Assembly: GCF_011250555.1 (NCBI RefSeq)
Contig: NZ_JAANMZ010000008.1
Span: 1-64,000 of the forward strand
Length of the DNA stretch: 64,000 nucleotides
Origin: Bacillus sp. MM2020_4
GTDB taxonomy: Bacteria > Bacillota > Bacilli > Bacillales > Cytobacillaceae
Direction: 5' to 3'
Positions 44,600 through 53,440 of the stretch are shown here, piece by piece (positions within the stretch are counted from its first letter, which is position 1; every line of letters starts with the position of its first letter). The position numbers and the translations under genes are program-made. Below the pieces are notes generated by a model. That model made no database searches, was not told the DNA's origin, and saw only the letters and a program-made list of their open reading frames with translations.

Positions 44600-44767
44600 A
44601 TGTTACGAAGGGTAATTGCCGTTACGGATGATGAGACAAGTATTAAAGATGCGATAAAAGAGGTATTAAGGTCGAAACATAAGGGGTATGAAGTTGCCCT
44701 GGATTTAACAAGAATAAAAAATAAGGATCGAAGAAAAGAAATCATGAAGCTGTTAACAAAGTATTAA
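44600..44767 (+). CDS. Small basic protein after the permease pair
   Basis: A 55-residue protein starting MLRRVIAVTDDETSIKDAIK and ending KNKDRRKEIMKLLTKY. It is too small for many gene finders. GGGAGGAAAATAG precedes the ATG, a good site. It resembles no family I know; it looks cytoplasmic, charged and partly helical. It is probably co-transcribed with the permeases and ends before a terminator at 44786. Confidence 0.6.
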   Translation: MLRRVIAVTDDETSIKDAIKEVLRSKHKGYEVALDLTRIKNKDRRKEIMKLLTKY

Positions 44768-44785
44768 AGGGGGGTTGAACCACGT

Positions 44786-44826
44786 AAAACGAGCCTTTCC
44801 AATAAACTGGAAAGGCACGTTTTTTC
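44786..44826 (+). terminator. Terminator after the permease/small-gene operon
   Basis: AACGAGCCTTTCC pairs with GGAAAGGCACGTT, followed by T4. Confidence 0.85.
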
Positions 44827-44828
44827 CT

Positions 44829-45656
44829 TTAATTTGCCGTTATTTTCACTTCACTTTTAAGCAATGGCAAAAGATGACGAACAGCATAGGCAAAACCATC
44901 TTCATCATTGGTCTTTGTGATAATATCTGCTTTTTGTTGCACATGGGACGGGGCATTTCCCATGGCAACAGAAGTAGTAGCAACTTCAAATTGAGCAAGA
45001 TCGTTGCCGCCATCGCCAAACGCAATAATTTCATCAAAAGATAGACCCATCATGTCTTGGTACCGTAATAATGCTTTGCCTTTATGGGCTTCACTCGAGG
45101 TGATTTCTACATTATTCGGAAAAGAAGAGGCCGTTGAAATCGGATAATTTCCGGCTAAGGCGGCTTTCACTTCAGCAATAGTATCAAGCTGGTCTTGATG
45201 AACTAAAGCAATCAGTTTATAGATTTTTAGATTATCTTTTTCTAGAATGGCATCATAATTAAATTCCTGAAATAGGGTATCAAGTTCTTGTTTTGTCTTC
45301 CCATGCAATGGGGGAAGGGTGGAGGGGAAGCCCCCGTGATTGGTATAGACGAGAATCCCCACACCTAATCCCTTAAGAATCGAAAATATTTCTTTATAAG
45401 TTGAAATGGGTAGGGTTGCTTCAAACAGCAGTTCTCTTGTCTTCGTATATAAAACAGAACCATTTACACAAAAAAGTGGCACCTCCATATTTTGGATGGC
45501 TTTTAGCTTAATGACATCGGTGTATGCCCGTCCCGTATTCATAATCAGGCAATGGCCTTGTTCTTGAAGCTCGTTTAAGGCTTTTACGTTCTCTTCGGTA
45601 ACTTCATGATCTGAGTTTAATAACGTGCCATCAAGATCAATTGAAATGCATTTCAT
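44829..45656 (-). CDS. Cof-type HAD phosphatase
   Basis: A 275-residue HAD-IIB (Cof) phosphatase. Motif I is ISIDLDGTLLNSDH, motif II is CLIMNTGRAYTD, the type-2B cap covers about residues 85-185, and motifs III/IV are KGKALLRYQDMMG and IAFGDGGNDLAQFEVA. Such enzymes dephosphorylate sugar phosphates, FMN or PLP; the substrate cannot be read from sequence. It is a single gene on the minus strand, and a hairpin with T run separates it from the permease operon. Confidence 0.88.
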   Translation of the reverse strand: MKCISIDLDGTLLNSDHEVTEENVKALNELQEQGHCLIMNTGRAYTDVIKLKAIQNMEVPLFCVNGSVLYTKTRELLFEATLPISTYKEIFSILKGLGVGILVYTNHGGFPSTLPPLHGKTKQELDTLFQEFNYDAILEKDNLKIYKLIALVHQDQLDTIAEVKAALAGNYPISTASSFPNNVEITSSEAHKGKALLRYQDMMGLSFDEIIAFGDGGNDLAQFEVATTSVAMGNAPSHVQQKADIITKTNDEDGFAYAVRHLLPLLKSEVKITAN

Positions 45657-45698
45657 AGGATCGTATCATTCCTCTCATTTTATATTTTATCTTAACGT

Positions 45699-45732
45699 AA
45701 AGGGCAAGCCTATTTATGCAGGCTTGCCCTTA
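45699..45732 (-). terminator. Terminator of the S1-domain gene
   Basis: AAGGGCAAGCC pairs with GGCTTGCCCTT, with TTT following on the minus strand. Confidence 0.8.
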
Positions 45733-45761
45733 TCTATATGATCTATGAAAAACGCAGAAGG

Positions 45762-46211
45762 TTATCCGCGTCTTCCGCCCCGCCCGCCTCGTTTTGATTC
45801 AGTGTTGCGTTTGAGGCTAGATAAATTCTCTTCACTTGACTTTAAAAACTTAGACACTTTATCTTCAAAACTTTCCCTCGGTTTGAATTGACCTTTTGAA
45901 CGAAAGTCTTTGGAACGGTTATCCGTTCTTCCTTGACGCGGTGGTCGTTGAGAATAAGAAGATGTTTGTCCCTCTGGTTTTTCGATTGCTTTTTTGATGG
46001 ATAAGGCAGTTTTTCCGTCCTTTTCACTAATAACTTTTACTTCGACTAGGTCGCCAATTTTCAGATGATCATTAACATCCTTTACATAGCTGTCTGCGAC
46101 CTCACTAATATGCACGAGACCTGTTGAGCCTCCTGGTAATTCTACGAATGCTCCAAAATTAGTGATGCCTGTTACTTTACCTTGTACTTTACTGCCTACT
46201 TCGACTGACAT
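45762..46211 (-). CDS. S1-domain RNA-binding protein (YabR-like)
   Basis: A 149-residue protein. Residues 1-75 form an S1 OB-fold: MSVEVGSKVQGKVTGITNFG, then AFVELPGGSTGLVHISEVAD, then KIGDLVEVKVISEKDGKTAL. This is close to B. subtilis YabR. The remaining half is Arg/Gly/Ser/Lys-rich and disordered, ending in RGGRGGRRG. It probably binds RNA or ribosomes. ATG 46211 follows GAGGGGGA; the upstream ATG 46247 is not supported. It is divergent from qoxA. Confidence 0.85.
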   Translation of the reverse strand: MSVEVGSKVQGKVTGITNFGAFVELPGGSTGLVHISEVADSYVKDVNDHLKIGDLVEVKVISEKDGKTALSIKKAIEKPEGQTSSYSQRPPRQGRTDNRSKDFRSKGQFKPRESFEDKVSKFLKSSEENLSSLKRNTESKRGGRGGRRG

Positions 46212-46413
46212 GGAAATATAGTTCCCCCTCAATAATGTTAAAGACACCTTATTATAACAAATAATTACGAAAAAGAATATCCTCTTTATTTTTAAAGAGT
46301 AAATGGTTTTTTTAATAAAAAAGATAAACTTATTTATGATAGTAAATCTTCATCTGAAAAGCTAATGATACGCATCGAAAAATTATCATGAAAAGGGGAT
46401 TATGAACATTCAG

Positions 46414-46438
46414 TGACACATGTGGTGTTTTGGTGTCA
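46414..46438. promoter_or_regulatory. Inverted repeat TGACAC-N13-GTGTCA
   Basis: A perfect 6-bp inverted repeat in the divergent region of the S1-domain gene and qoxA, 37 bases upstream of the FNR-type site. It may be another operator; the factor is unknown. Confidence 0.4.
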
Positions 46439-46474
46439 TTTCTTCAAGAATGATATTAATATAGAACTACGAAA

Positions 46475-46490
46475 TGTGATTTAAATCACA
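46475..46490 (+). promoter_or_regulatory. Perfect FNR-type operator before qoxA
   Basis: TGTGATTTAAATCACA is an exact TGTGA-N6-TCACA palindrome, 62 bases before the qoxA start. A -10-like TATAGAAT at 46520-46527 without a good -35 fits an activated promoter, with the box centred near -50. Fnr or another CRP-family protein is the likely binder (inference). Confidence 0.65.
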
Positions 46491-46551
46491 TATCTTTTAA
46501 AAAGAGTATGCTTTGGTTTTATAGAATAATGGAAAGGGGATCTACCAAAAA

Positions 46552-47451
46552 ATGAAATGGGCTTTATTGACACTACTTTTTACTATAGCCACTGTGTTAA
46601 CAGGTTGTGAACCATTAATGGTCCTGGATCCGAAAGGACCTCAAGCTGAAAGACAGGCAAGTGACATCTTGTTATCTATTGGAATTATGTCATTTATTGT
46701 CATAGTCGTTTTTGCTATTTTAGTATTTGTTTTAATCAAATATCGTGCCTCTAATCAAGCAGTAGACTATGAACCACCTCATATAGAAGGGAATCCATGG
46801 GTTGAAGCGATTTGTGTAGGAATTCCTATTATTATTGTTGCTTATTTTTCTTTCGTTTCTGTTCAAAGTAACTACATTGTTGAGGCAACACCGAAAGGTT
46901 ATGAGGATCAAAAACCGTTAGTTATTTATGCATCATCATCGGACTGGAAATGGCATTTTAGTTATCCTGAAGAGAATATTGAAACGGTTAATTATTTGTA
47001 TATTCCAACTGACCGACCAATTGAATTTAAGTTATATTCATATGGGCCGATTACAAGTTTCTGGATTCCGCAGCTTGGAGGGCAAAAATACGCGATGTCT
47101 GATATGATTACCACTCTCCATTTAGCAGCTGATGAACCAGGTGAATTTATGGGGCGGAATGCAAACTTTAGTGGAAAAGGATCGGCTGAAAATACGTTTA
47201 ACGTTACCGCCATGTCGCAGGATGATTTTGACGATTGGGTGGGGGAAGTGAAAGATACTGCTAAACCACTAACAGAAGGTAAATTTGATGAATTGTTGAA
47301 ACCTGGGCACCTAGGACAGATGACGTTTACAGGAACACACTTAGGCTTTTTACCACCACCAGGAGAGCATGGTAATCATGACTCATCAGACACAGAAGAA
47401 GCGAAACCTAACTCAGATAAACATTCTGATCACAGTATGATGAATCATTAA
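46552..47451 (+). CDS. qoxA: Menaquinol oxidase aa3-600 subunit II
   Basis: A 299-residue lipoprotein. The lipobox LTGC at residues 16-19 anchors the N-terminus outside the membrane, followed by two membrane helices (about 40-65 and 85-105) and a cupredoxin domain (SSDWKWHFSYPEENIETVNY). The copper-A ligands of cytochrome c oxidases are absent, as expected for a quinol oxidase. The C-terminal 35 residues are His- and Asp-rich. It is the first gene of qoxABCD. GGAAAGGGGA precedes the ATG at a longish distance. Confidence 0.95.
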   Translation: MKWALLTLLFTIATVLTGCEPLMVLDPKGPQAERQASDILLSIGIMSFIVIVVFAILVFVLIKYRASNQAVDYEPPHIEGNPWVEAICVGIPIIIVAYFSFVSVQSNYIVEATPKGYEDQKPLVIYASSSDWKWHFSYPEENIETVNYLYIPTDRPIEFKLYSYGPITSFWIPQLGGQKYAMSDMITTLHLAADEPGEFMGRNANFSGKGSAENTFNVTAMSQDDFDDWVGEVKDTAKPLTEGKFDELLKPGHLGQMTFTGTHLGFLPPPGEHGNHDSSDTEEAKPNSDKHSDHSMMNH

Positions 47452-47511
47452 ACTAAAACGAAGACTGGATCAAACAGTAAGTAATATTATCTCGGAAGGA
47501 GTATAAATCGG

Positions 47512-49461
47512 ATGGAATTTTTTGAACGATTCGCTATACCCAATCCAAGCCCGGTAATCTATGCCTCTATGGTTGCCATTGGTCTGGTTGTGATCGCAAT
47601 TATAGCTGGATTAACCTATTTTAAAAAATGGGGATATCTATGGCGCGAATGGTTAACAACCGTTGACCATAAACGGATTGGTATGATGTATTTAATTTCT
47701 GCGTTGTTAATGTTGTTCCGTGGCGGTGTGGATGCCATTATGATGCGTGCTCAGCTTTCTGCACCTGAAAATAAATTGCTAGATGCGCAACACTATAATG
47801 AAATATTTACCACACACGGTGTCGTTATGATTATCTTTATGGCGATGCCATTCATATTTGCTTTCATGAACTATCTTGTTCCATTACAAATTGGAGCCCG
47901 TGATGTTGCGTTTCCACGTTTAAATGCCATTAGTTTCTGGTTGTTTTTTATGGGGGCAATGTTATTTAATATCTCTTTTGTTATTGGTGGTTCGCCTGAT
48001 GCAGGATGGACATCCTATTTCCCGCTTGCAGGTACTGAATTCAGTGAATCAGTAGGGACGAATTATTATATGATTGCTATTCAAATATCGGGACTTGGTT
48101 CATTAATGACAGGTATTAATATGTTAACGACCATCATGAAAATGAGAGCACCTGGTATGACATTAATGAAAATGCCAATGTTTACATGGTCTGCTTTAGT
48201 TTCTAATCTTATCATTGTGACTGTTTTTCCTGTATTAACCGTTGCACTTGCAATGGGAACCATGGATCGATTATTTGCAACGAATTTCTTTACAACAGAA
48301 AATGGCGGTATGGATATGCTCTGGGCAAACTTGTTCTGGGTTTGGGGACATCCCGAAGTGTATATCTTAATTTTACCAGCCTTCGGTATTTATAGTGAGA
48401 TTATTTCCACATTCTCAGGACGTAACCTCTATGGGTACAAATCAATGGTTTGGTCAATGGTTCTTATTTCAGTCCTTTCATGCTTTGTCTGGGCTCACCA
48501 CTTCTTTACCATGGGCCAAGGGGCTGCATCGAACAGCTTCTTTTCCATCACAACCATGATGATTTCCGTCCCGACAGGGGTGAAGATTTTTAACTGGTTA
48601 TTTACCTTGTGGAAAGGGAAAATTCGCTTTACCGTCCCAATGCTATATTCAATCGGTTTTATTCCGCTTTTCACTATTGGCGGTATGACGGGCGTAATGC
48701 TGGCCATGTCAGCTGCTGATTATCAATATCATAATACTATGTTCTTAGTTGCTCATTTCCATAATACGATTATCCCTGGAGTGGTTTTCGCCATGCTGGC
48801 AGGTTTTACGTATTACTGGCCAAAAATGTTCGGCTTCATGTTAAATGAAAAAATTGGTAAATGGACCTTCTGGCTGCTTTCTATTGGCTTTGTGTTAGCA
48901 TTCTTCCCGATGTATATCACTGGGTTAGACGGGCAGGCACGAAGGATGTACACGTATTCTGAGTCAACTGGTTATGGTCTTTTGAATATGGTTTCATTTG
49001 TTGGCGCAGGGATCATGGCGATTTCCTTCATTTTAATCGTATACAATATTTATTACAGTATTCGGTATTCACCAAGAAATATTGGAAGCGACCCTTGGGA
49101 TGCGCGTACATTAGAATGGGCTACACATACTCCTGTACCAGAATATAACTTTGCCATTACACCAGAAATTCATTCAAGTCAGCCATTCTGGGATGCTAAG
49201 AAAAATAAACATCCGTTATTCTCAGGTGAATTGGAAAAAATCCATATGCCTAACAACAGCGGAGTTCCGTTTATTATGTGTTCTATCTTCTTCATATTGG
49301 GCTTTTCGTTCATATTTGCGATCTGGCCGCTTGTCATTATTTCAACAATTGGAATCATTGCATGTTTGGTATACCGCTCATTTGAAAAAGATCATGGACG
49401 ACATATATCAATAGAAGAAATTAAAGAAACAGAGGAAAGATTAGGGGGGGCTAAAAGATGA
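47512..49461 (+). CDS. qoxB: Menaquinol oxidase aa3-600 subunit I
   Basis: A 649-residue haem-copper oxidase with about 14 membrane helices. It holds the low-spin haem and the haem-copper centre: [13 protein letters not shown] near residue 103, [15 protein letters not shown] near residue 280 (His-Tyr cross-link), [10 protein letters not shown] near residue 330 and [14 protein letters not shown] near residue 418. The K- and D-channel residues lie in these segments. It reduces oxygen to water while pumping protons. qoxC overlaps its stop codon in an ATGA. Confidence 0.97.
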   Translation: MEFFERFAIPNPSPVIYASMVAIGLVVIAIIAGLTYFKKWGYLWREWLTTVDHKRIGMMYLISALLMLFRGGVDAIMMRAQLSAPENKLLDAQHYNEIFTTHGVVMIIFMAMPFIFAFMNYLVPLQIGARDVAFPRLNAISFWLFFMGAMLFNISFVIGGSPDAGWTSYFPLAGTEFSESVGTNYYMIAIQISGLGSLMTGINMLTTIMKMRAPGMTLMKMPMFTWSALVSNLIIVTVFPVLTVALAMGTMDRLFATNFFTTENGGMDMLWANLFWVWGHPEVYILILPAFGIYSEIISTFSGRNLYGYKSMVWSMVLISVLSCFVWAHHFFTMGQGAASNSFFSITTMMISVPTGVKIFNWLFTLWKGKIRFTVPMLYSIGFIPLFTIGGMTGVMLAMSAADYQYHNTMFLVAHFHNTIIPGVVFAMLAGFTYYWPKMFGFMLNEKIGKWTFWLLSIGFVLAFFPMYITGLDGQARRMYTYSESTGYGLLNMVSFVGAGIMAISFILIVYNIYYSIRYSPRNIGSDPWDARTLEWATHTPVPEYNFAITPEIHSSQPFWDAKKNKHPLFSGELEKIHMPNNSGVPFIMCSIFFILGFSFIFAIWPLVIISTIGIIACLVYRSFEKDHGRHISIEEIKETEERLGGAKR

Positions 49462-50054
49462 ATGTAGATCACTCGCAACCTCTTGAATATAGCACTGGTC
49501 AAAATAAATTGAATATTTTCGGTTTCTGGATTTTTCTTGGAGCCGAAATTATGCTATTTGCAACACTTTTTACTACGTATTTTACATTAGAGAATAGAAC
49601 AGGTAACGGCCCTGCCGGATTAGAAATTTTTGAAATAACGCCAGTATTAATTGAAACAATCCTGCTGTTAACAAGTAGTTTTACAATTGGACTTGGTATA
49701 CATGCAATGCGGATAGGTAAGAAAAAAGCAATGATGACGTTCTTTGCCATTACATTATTGCTCGGTCTTGCGTTCCTAGGGTTCGAAATTGAAGAGTTTC
49801 TTACGTATATTCATGACGGGGCTAGTATTCAAACAAGTGCATTTACTGCAAGCCTACTGACCACATTAGGAACTCATGGAGCTCACGTAACATTTGGGTT
49901 GTTCTGGGGATTAGCAATCATGGTACAAGTGAAAAAATATGGGTTAACTCCAGAAACAACAAATAAATCATTTATCTTTTCACTTTACTGGCATTTCTTA
50001 GATGTCGTCTGGATCTTTATCTTCAGCTTCATTTACTTGAAAGGAATGATGTAA
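49458..50054 (+). CDS. qoxC: Menaquinol oxidase aa3-600 subunit III
   Basis: A 198-residue membrane protein with five helices ([20 protein letters not shown] starts the first). The family motif [13 protein letters not shown] near residue 140 and [20 protein letters not shown] at the end are typical of cytochrome oxidase subunit III. The start codon overlaps the qoxB stop (ATGA), indicating translational coupling. Confidence 0.96.
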   Translation: MNVDHSQPLEYSTGQNKLNIFGFWIFLGAEIMLFATLFTTYFTLENRTGNGPAGLEIFEITPVLIETILLLTSSFTIGLGIHAMRIGKKKAMMTFFAITLLLGLAFLGFEIEEFLTYIHDGASIQTSAFTASLLTTLGTHGAHVTFGLFWGLAIMVQVKKYGLTPETTNKSFIFSLYWHFLDVVWIFIFSFIYLKGMM

Positions 50055-50055
50055 A

Positions 50056-50337
50056 ATGAAAGAATTATTCCCAGCTAAACAAATAATGGGGTTTGTATTT
50101 TCTTTACTACTAACAACTGTTGCTCTTGCTGTTTACTTTTTAGATATGTCATTCACGGTAGGAATGACGATTCTTGTTGTAACAGCTTTCATACAAGCAG
50201 GCGTGCAGCTAATTGTGTTTATGCATGCTGGGGAAACTGAGGATAAGTTGTCTATTTACGGGAATGTTTACTTCATGATTTTCATTGCTTTGCTTACGGT
50301 ATTTGGTACATTATTCCTCTTTAAATGGGATATGTGA
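50056..50337 (+). CDS. qoxD: Menaquinol oxidase aa3-600 subunit IV
   Basis: A 93-residue protein with three membrane helices. The segment AFIQAGVQLIVFMHAGE near residue 47 is the diagnostic motif of the quinol oxidase subunit IV family. It starts one base after the qoxC stop. It is the last gene of the operon, followed by a hairpin shared with a convergent gene. Confidence 0.95.
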   Translation: MKELFPAKQIMGFVFSLLLTTVALAVYFLDMSFTVGMTILVVTAFIQAGVQLIVFMHAGETEDKLSIYGNVYFMIFIALLTVFGTLFLFKWDM

Positions 50338-50357
50338 GATAAATAAGAAAACAAAAT

Positions 50358-50395
50358 GGAGCGTCGATGATCTCGGCGCTCCTATTTTCTTTTTA
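50358..50395. terminator. Terminator of the qox operon, bidirectional
   Basis: GGAGCGTCGA pairs with TCGGCGCTCC, followed by a T-rich tract. The opposite gene ends inside its right edge. Confidence 0.75.
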
Positions 50396-50627
50396 CAGAT
50401 TCAAACTGGATCCTTTTCTCTGTTGTTTTCAGCATTTCTTCTGTCACGACAAAAAATATTCCCATTAGAAAGATGAAAACGGCGCCAACGATGATTCCGA
50501 TTGCAATACCTGTTAAATTACTGTAACCGTTTCCAAAAAAACTGTAGAAAAATGTCGCAATACCAATAGCTAATAATAGTCCGCCGAAAATCTTAACTGT
50601 ATTTAGGATTTTTTCATTTACCTTCAT
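50382..50627 (-). CDS. Small two-helix membrane protein
   Basis: An 81-residue protein with two long helices, about residues 10-30 (TVKIFGGLLLAIGIATFFYSFF) and 38-62 (LTGIAIGIIVGAVFIFLMGIFF), and a basic C-terminus KRIQFESVKRK. ATG 50627 is used because GGGGG lies at suitable distance; ATG 50636 is too close to it. No family was recognised. Confidence 0.6.
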   Translation of the reverse strand: MKVNEKILNTVKIFGGLLLAIGIATFFYSFFGNGYSNLTGIAIGIIVGAVFIFLMGIFFVVTEEMLKTTEKRIQFESVKRK

Positions 50628-50839
50628 ATTCCACATCCCCCTTTTTATATATTATTCCCGTTGTTCACATAATTGTCAAAATTAATTTTAATAAACGGTT
50701 GAAAAATTTTTCGGAATTGGATTTATCTTTCGGCAGTGTAAGTGGAAGGATAGAAATAAGTTTAATTCCTTGATTTCTAGCACCAATGATTTTAATCTAA
50801 TATGGCATCATACAAACAATGAAATAGGGGCGAATGTAC

Positions 50840-51160
50840 ATGAAAGAAGTAAAAACCGAACAAGAATACCGTGAGCAAATCGCAAAAGATGAACTAACTG
50901 TGGGTATTTTTACCACTACTTGGTGTCCGGACTGTAAACGGTTAGCAATGTTCATTGATGAAGTAATTGAAGAGAACCATGATAAGCAATGGATTAAAGT
51001 GGACCGTGACGAATTTCCGGAAATTTCTGAGGAACAAAATGTGATGGGGATCCCTTCATTATTGGTTTTTAAAAACGGGGAAAAGTTGGCTCATTTACAT
51101 AGTGCGAATGCTAAAACACAAGACCAAGTTAGAGAATTCATTAACAATTTTTCATCATAA
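50840..51160 (+). CDS. Thioredoxin-family protein
   Basis: A 106-residue thioredoxin fold with the redox motif CPDC in FTTTWCPDCKRLAMFIDE and the cis-Pro in VMGIPSLLVFKNG. The CPDC motif differs from the CGPC of classic thioredoxin and is close to YtpP-type proteins. It is a cytoplasmic thiol oxidoreductase. ATG 50840 has GGGGCG nine bases upstream; ATG 50834 is too close. Single gene, convergent with guaC. Confidence 0.88.
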   Translation: MKEVKTEQEYREQIAKDELTVGIFTTTWCPDCKRLAMFIDEVIEENHDKQWIKVDRDEFPEISEEQNVMGIPSLLVFKNGEKLAHLHSANAKTQDQVREFINNFSS

Positions 51161-51173
51161 AATAGTAAAAAAA

Positions 51174-51204
51174 AGTGTCCTCATGAGTGTATTCATGAGG
51201 ACAT
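51174..51204. terminator. Terminator between the thioredoxin gene and guaC
   Basis: TGTCCTCATGA pairs perfectly with TCATGAGGACA. The minus strand has eight T after the stem, so it mainly ends guaC. Confidence 0.88.
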
Positions 51205-51223
51205 TAATCTTAGGGATATTATC

Positions 51224-52207
51224 TTAATAGATCTTATCGCCATTAAAAATAGAATTTTTCACGACGACATAATCTACGTTACGAATGGCTTCTAATTTGT
51301 TGCCACCTGAATAGGAAATGGATGATTGAAGATCTTGCTCCATTTCGATTAACGTATCCATTAATGCGCCTCTATATTCGACAAACATTTTTTTGCCTTC
51401 TACATTTTTCTTTTCCCCTTTTTGGAATTCCGATGCGGAACCAAAGTATTCTTTATAGAGCTTGCCATCTTTTTCAACGGTTTCACCTGGAGATTCTTCA
51501 TGGCCGGCAAATAAAGAACCAATCATGACCATCTTCGCTCCGAATCTAACAGATTTAGCGATATCACCATGTGTTCGAATTCCACCATCAGCAATGACAG
51601 GTTTGCTTGCTGCCTTTGCACACCAACGAAGTGCGGCTAATTGCCAGCCACCAGTTCCAAAACCAGTCTTAATCTTCGTAATACACACCTTTCCTGGTCC
51701 AATGCCCACTTTTGTTGCATCTGCACCAGCATGTTCCAATTCTCTTACTGCTTCTGGAGTACCAACATTACCGGCAATCACAAAGCTTTGAGGTAATAAT
51801 TTTTTAATATGCTTAATCATTTCGATCACTGCATTGGAATGACCATGCGCAATATCGATTGTTATGAATTCAGGCGTAAGCTGTGCAGCGGCTAATTGTT
51901 GGACAAATTGATATTCTTCCTCTTTGACGCCTACACTAATTGAAGCGATCAATCCACGAGATTTCATATCTTTAATGAAAGAAAGGCGTCTTTCAGGTTC
52001 GAAACGGTGCATGATATAGAAGTAACCATTTTCTGCTAAGTAAATGGAAATCTTTTCATCGATAATAGTTTGCATATTTGCGGGAACCACAGGTAATTTA
52101 AAGGTATAACTACCTAAAGTGACAGATGTATCACACTCTGATCGGCTATTTACTATACACTTTGCAGGAACCAATTGAATATCTTCGTAATCAAATACAT
52201 TTTCCAT
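51224..52207 (-). CDS. guaC: GMP reductase
   Basis: A 327-residue TIM-barrel enzyme that converts GMP to IMP with NADPH. The catalytic Cys loop is [20 protein letters not shown] near residue 175. The phosphate site is [20 protein letters not shown] and [17 protein letters not shown]. The N-terminus [17 protein letters not shown] is typical of the GuaC/IMPDH family. ATG 52207 follows GGGGTG. The promoter carries a PurR operator, agreeing with the purine-salvage role. Confidence 0.95.
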   Translation of the reverse strand: MENVFDYEDIQLVPAKCIVNSRSECDTSVTLGSYTFKLPVVPANMQTIIDEKISIYLAENGYFYIMHRFEPERRLSFIKDMKSRGLIASISVGVKEEEYQFVQQLAAAQLTPEFITIDIAHGHSNAVIEMIKHIKKLLPQSFVIAGNVGTPEAVRELEHAGADATKVGIGPGKVCITKIKTGFGTGGWQLAALRWCAKAASKPVIADGGIRTHGDIAKSVRFGAKMVMIGSLFAGHEESPGETVEKDGKLYKEYFGSASEFQKGEKKNVEGKKMFVEYRGALMDTLIEMEQDLQSSISYSGGNKLEAIRNVDYVVVKNSIFNGDKIY

Positions 52208-52218
52208 GAATTGCACCC

Positions 52219-52265
52219 CTAAACACGAATATTTAAGATTAATAACTTATTATTGTTCGTACATT
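52219..52265 (-). promoter_or_regulatory. PurR operator, two inverted PurBoxes
   Basis: ACACGAATATTTA at 52223-52235 and, on the other strand, TGTACGAACAATA near 52252-52264 both fit the PurBox with central CGAA. The two CGAA cores are 30 bases apart and inverted, the spacing of known PurR sites. guaC is in the B. subtilis PurR regulon. Confidence 0.65.
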
Positions 52266-52269
52266 TGCT

Positions 52270-52298
52270 AATTTACATTATTTTTATTAGCTTGTCAA
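52270..52298 (-). promoter_or_regulatory. guaC promoter
   Basis: On the minus strand, TTGACA and TAAATT are separated by 17 bases. Transcription would start inside the PurR operator. Confidence 0.7.
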
Positions 52299-52417
52299 AG
52301 GTTTCGATGTTATTTTTACTAAATTTGCAGATTTTTATTAAATATTAAAGACAAATAAGGTAAACGTCGTGGATGCCCCTTTCATAAGATACATTATCTG
52401 AAATACGGGGTGATTTC

Positions 52418-52897
52418 TTGAAGCGTTGGTTGAAAGCCATTATTTTACTTTATTTATCTCTTTTGTTTTTCGGTAGTTTTTTGGCAATAACTGTTCTAAT
52501 GGCAGGATTTCTCGAAAAAACACTGCCATTCATTCCCCAAATTAAGAATTTCCTTTTCTATTTCTTTTCGGGAGCCATTGGAGGGTCACTAAGGCATCTC
52601 TATATGTTCTGTTCTCATTATATGGAGGACGAATTACAAGATTATCGTAAATGGATTATGTATATTTTTTATCCTATTTTCGCAACAGGAACGGCGGTCA
52701 TGGCAGTCACCTTAATTCGAAGCGGATTCCTTCAAATTGAATTCACTAATTATGGGGATACGCCATACGGAGCAATAAGCATCGCATTTATTGTAGGATT
52801 TAGCTTCAACCGGTTTCTTAATTTACTAAATGCCGTCTCAAAAAATTTATTCAAATCAAAGAAGGGTCAGCAGGGCAATTCAGAAATCGATAATTGA
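52418..52897 (+). CDS. Hypothetical membrane protein
   Basis: A 159-residue protein with about four hydrophobic segments (residues 5-29, 38-58, 78-105 and 117-140) and a polar tail SKKGQQGNSEIDN. It starts at TTG, with CGGGGTG just before it. It may be a small integral protein; no motif was recognised. Confidence 0.6.
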   Translation: MKRWLKAIILLYLSLLFFGSFLAITVLMAGFLEKTLPFIPQIKNFLFYFFSGAIGGSLRHLYMFCSHYMEDELQDYRKWIMYIFYPIFATGTAVMAVTLIRSGFLQIEFTNYGDTPYGAISIAFIVGFSFNRFLNLLNAVSKNLFKSKKGQQGNSEIDN

Positions 52898-52986
52898 TAC
52901 TCTTTTAGTCAACATAAAAAGTATTATAGAGATCAATACTAAATCGGAATGCATGTTCAAAAACAGTCATGGAAGGAGAGCAGAGA

Positions 52987-53121
52987 ATGGATCAGCGATA
53001 TAGCACTGATGATGATGCTACTGTGGAATTAAAAAAGGCTCTTCAAAAAAGTAAACCTAGAAGCAATATCAAAATGAGTGAAGCAGAGGTAAGGATGAAA
53101 AAGCAAGCCAAGAAAAGTTAA
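52987..53121 (+). CDS. Small charged protein, possibly sporulation-linked
   Basis: A 44-residue protein starting MDQRYSTDDDATVELKKAL and ending VRMKKQAKKS. GGAAGGAGAG precedes the ATG at good distance. It is likely real on the strength of the ribosome site and of a second small gene 30 bases downstream. No family was recognised. Confidence 0.5.
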   Translation: MDQRYSTDDDATVELKKALQKSKPRSNIKMSEAEVRMKKQAKKS

Positions 53122-53151
53122 GTTAAGTGACATACTATTTGGAGGTAACCC

Positions 53152-53298
53152 ATGAAAAAGCAAAATCCAATTGAATTCAACGGTCGGGTATTGGATCAAA
53201 GAAATACCCTAACTGGCCCTGACGATGCAGGAAAAGGATTTTACCCAGAACGACCACAAAATGTGCCCATTCAGCAGGGAAAGAGTAAAAAGGGTTAA
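53152..53298 (+). CDS. Small hydrophilic protein
   Basis: A 48-residue protein starting MKKQNPIEFNGRVLDQRNTL and ending QNVPIQQGKSKKG. A strong TTGGAGG site precedes the ATG. Its size, charge and Gly/Pro/Asn content resemble small acid-soluble or coat-type spore proteins, but no family motif is present. It is probably co-transcribed with the preceding small gene. Confidence 0.55.
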   Translation: MKKQNPIEFNGRVLDQRNTLTGPDDAGKGFYPERPQNVPIQQGKSKKG

Positions 53299-53440
53299 GA
53301 GTCTTTTACGAAAGGGAGGGGTAAACCTTCTCTTTTTCTTATGGATAACCGGCAGGAGTCCTGCATAGGCATTTAAGTTTAATTCTTATATTCCTATTGG
53401 TATGATGGGAGTGTACTCCTAATAGAAAGGACAAATGAAT

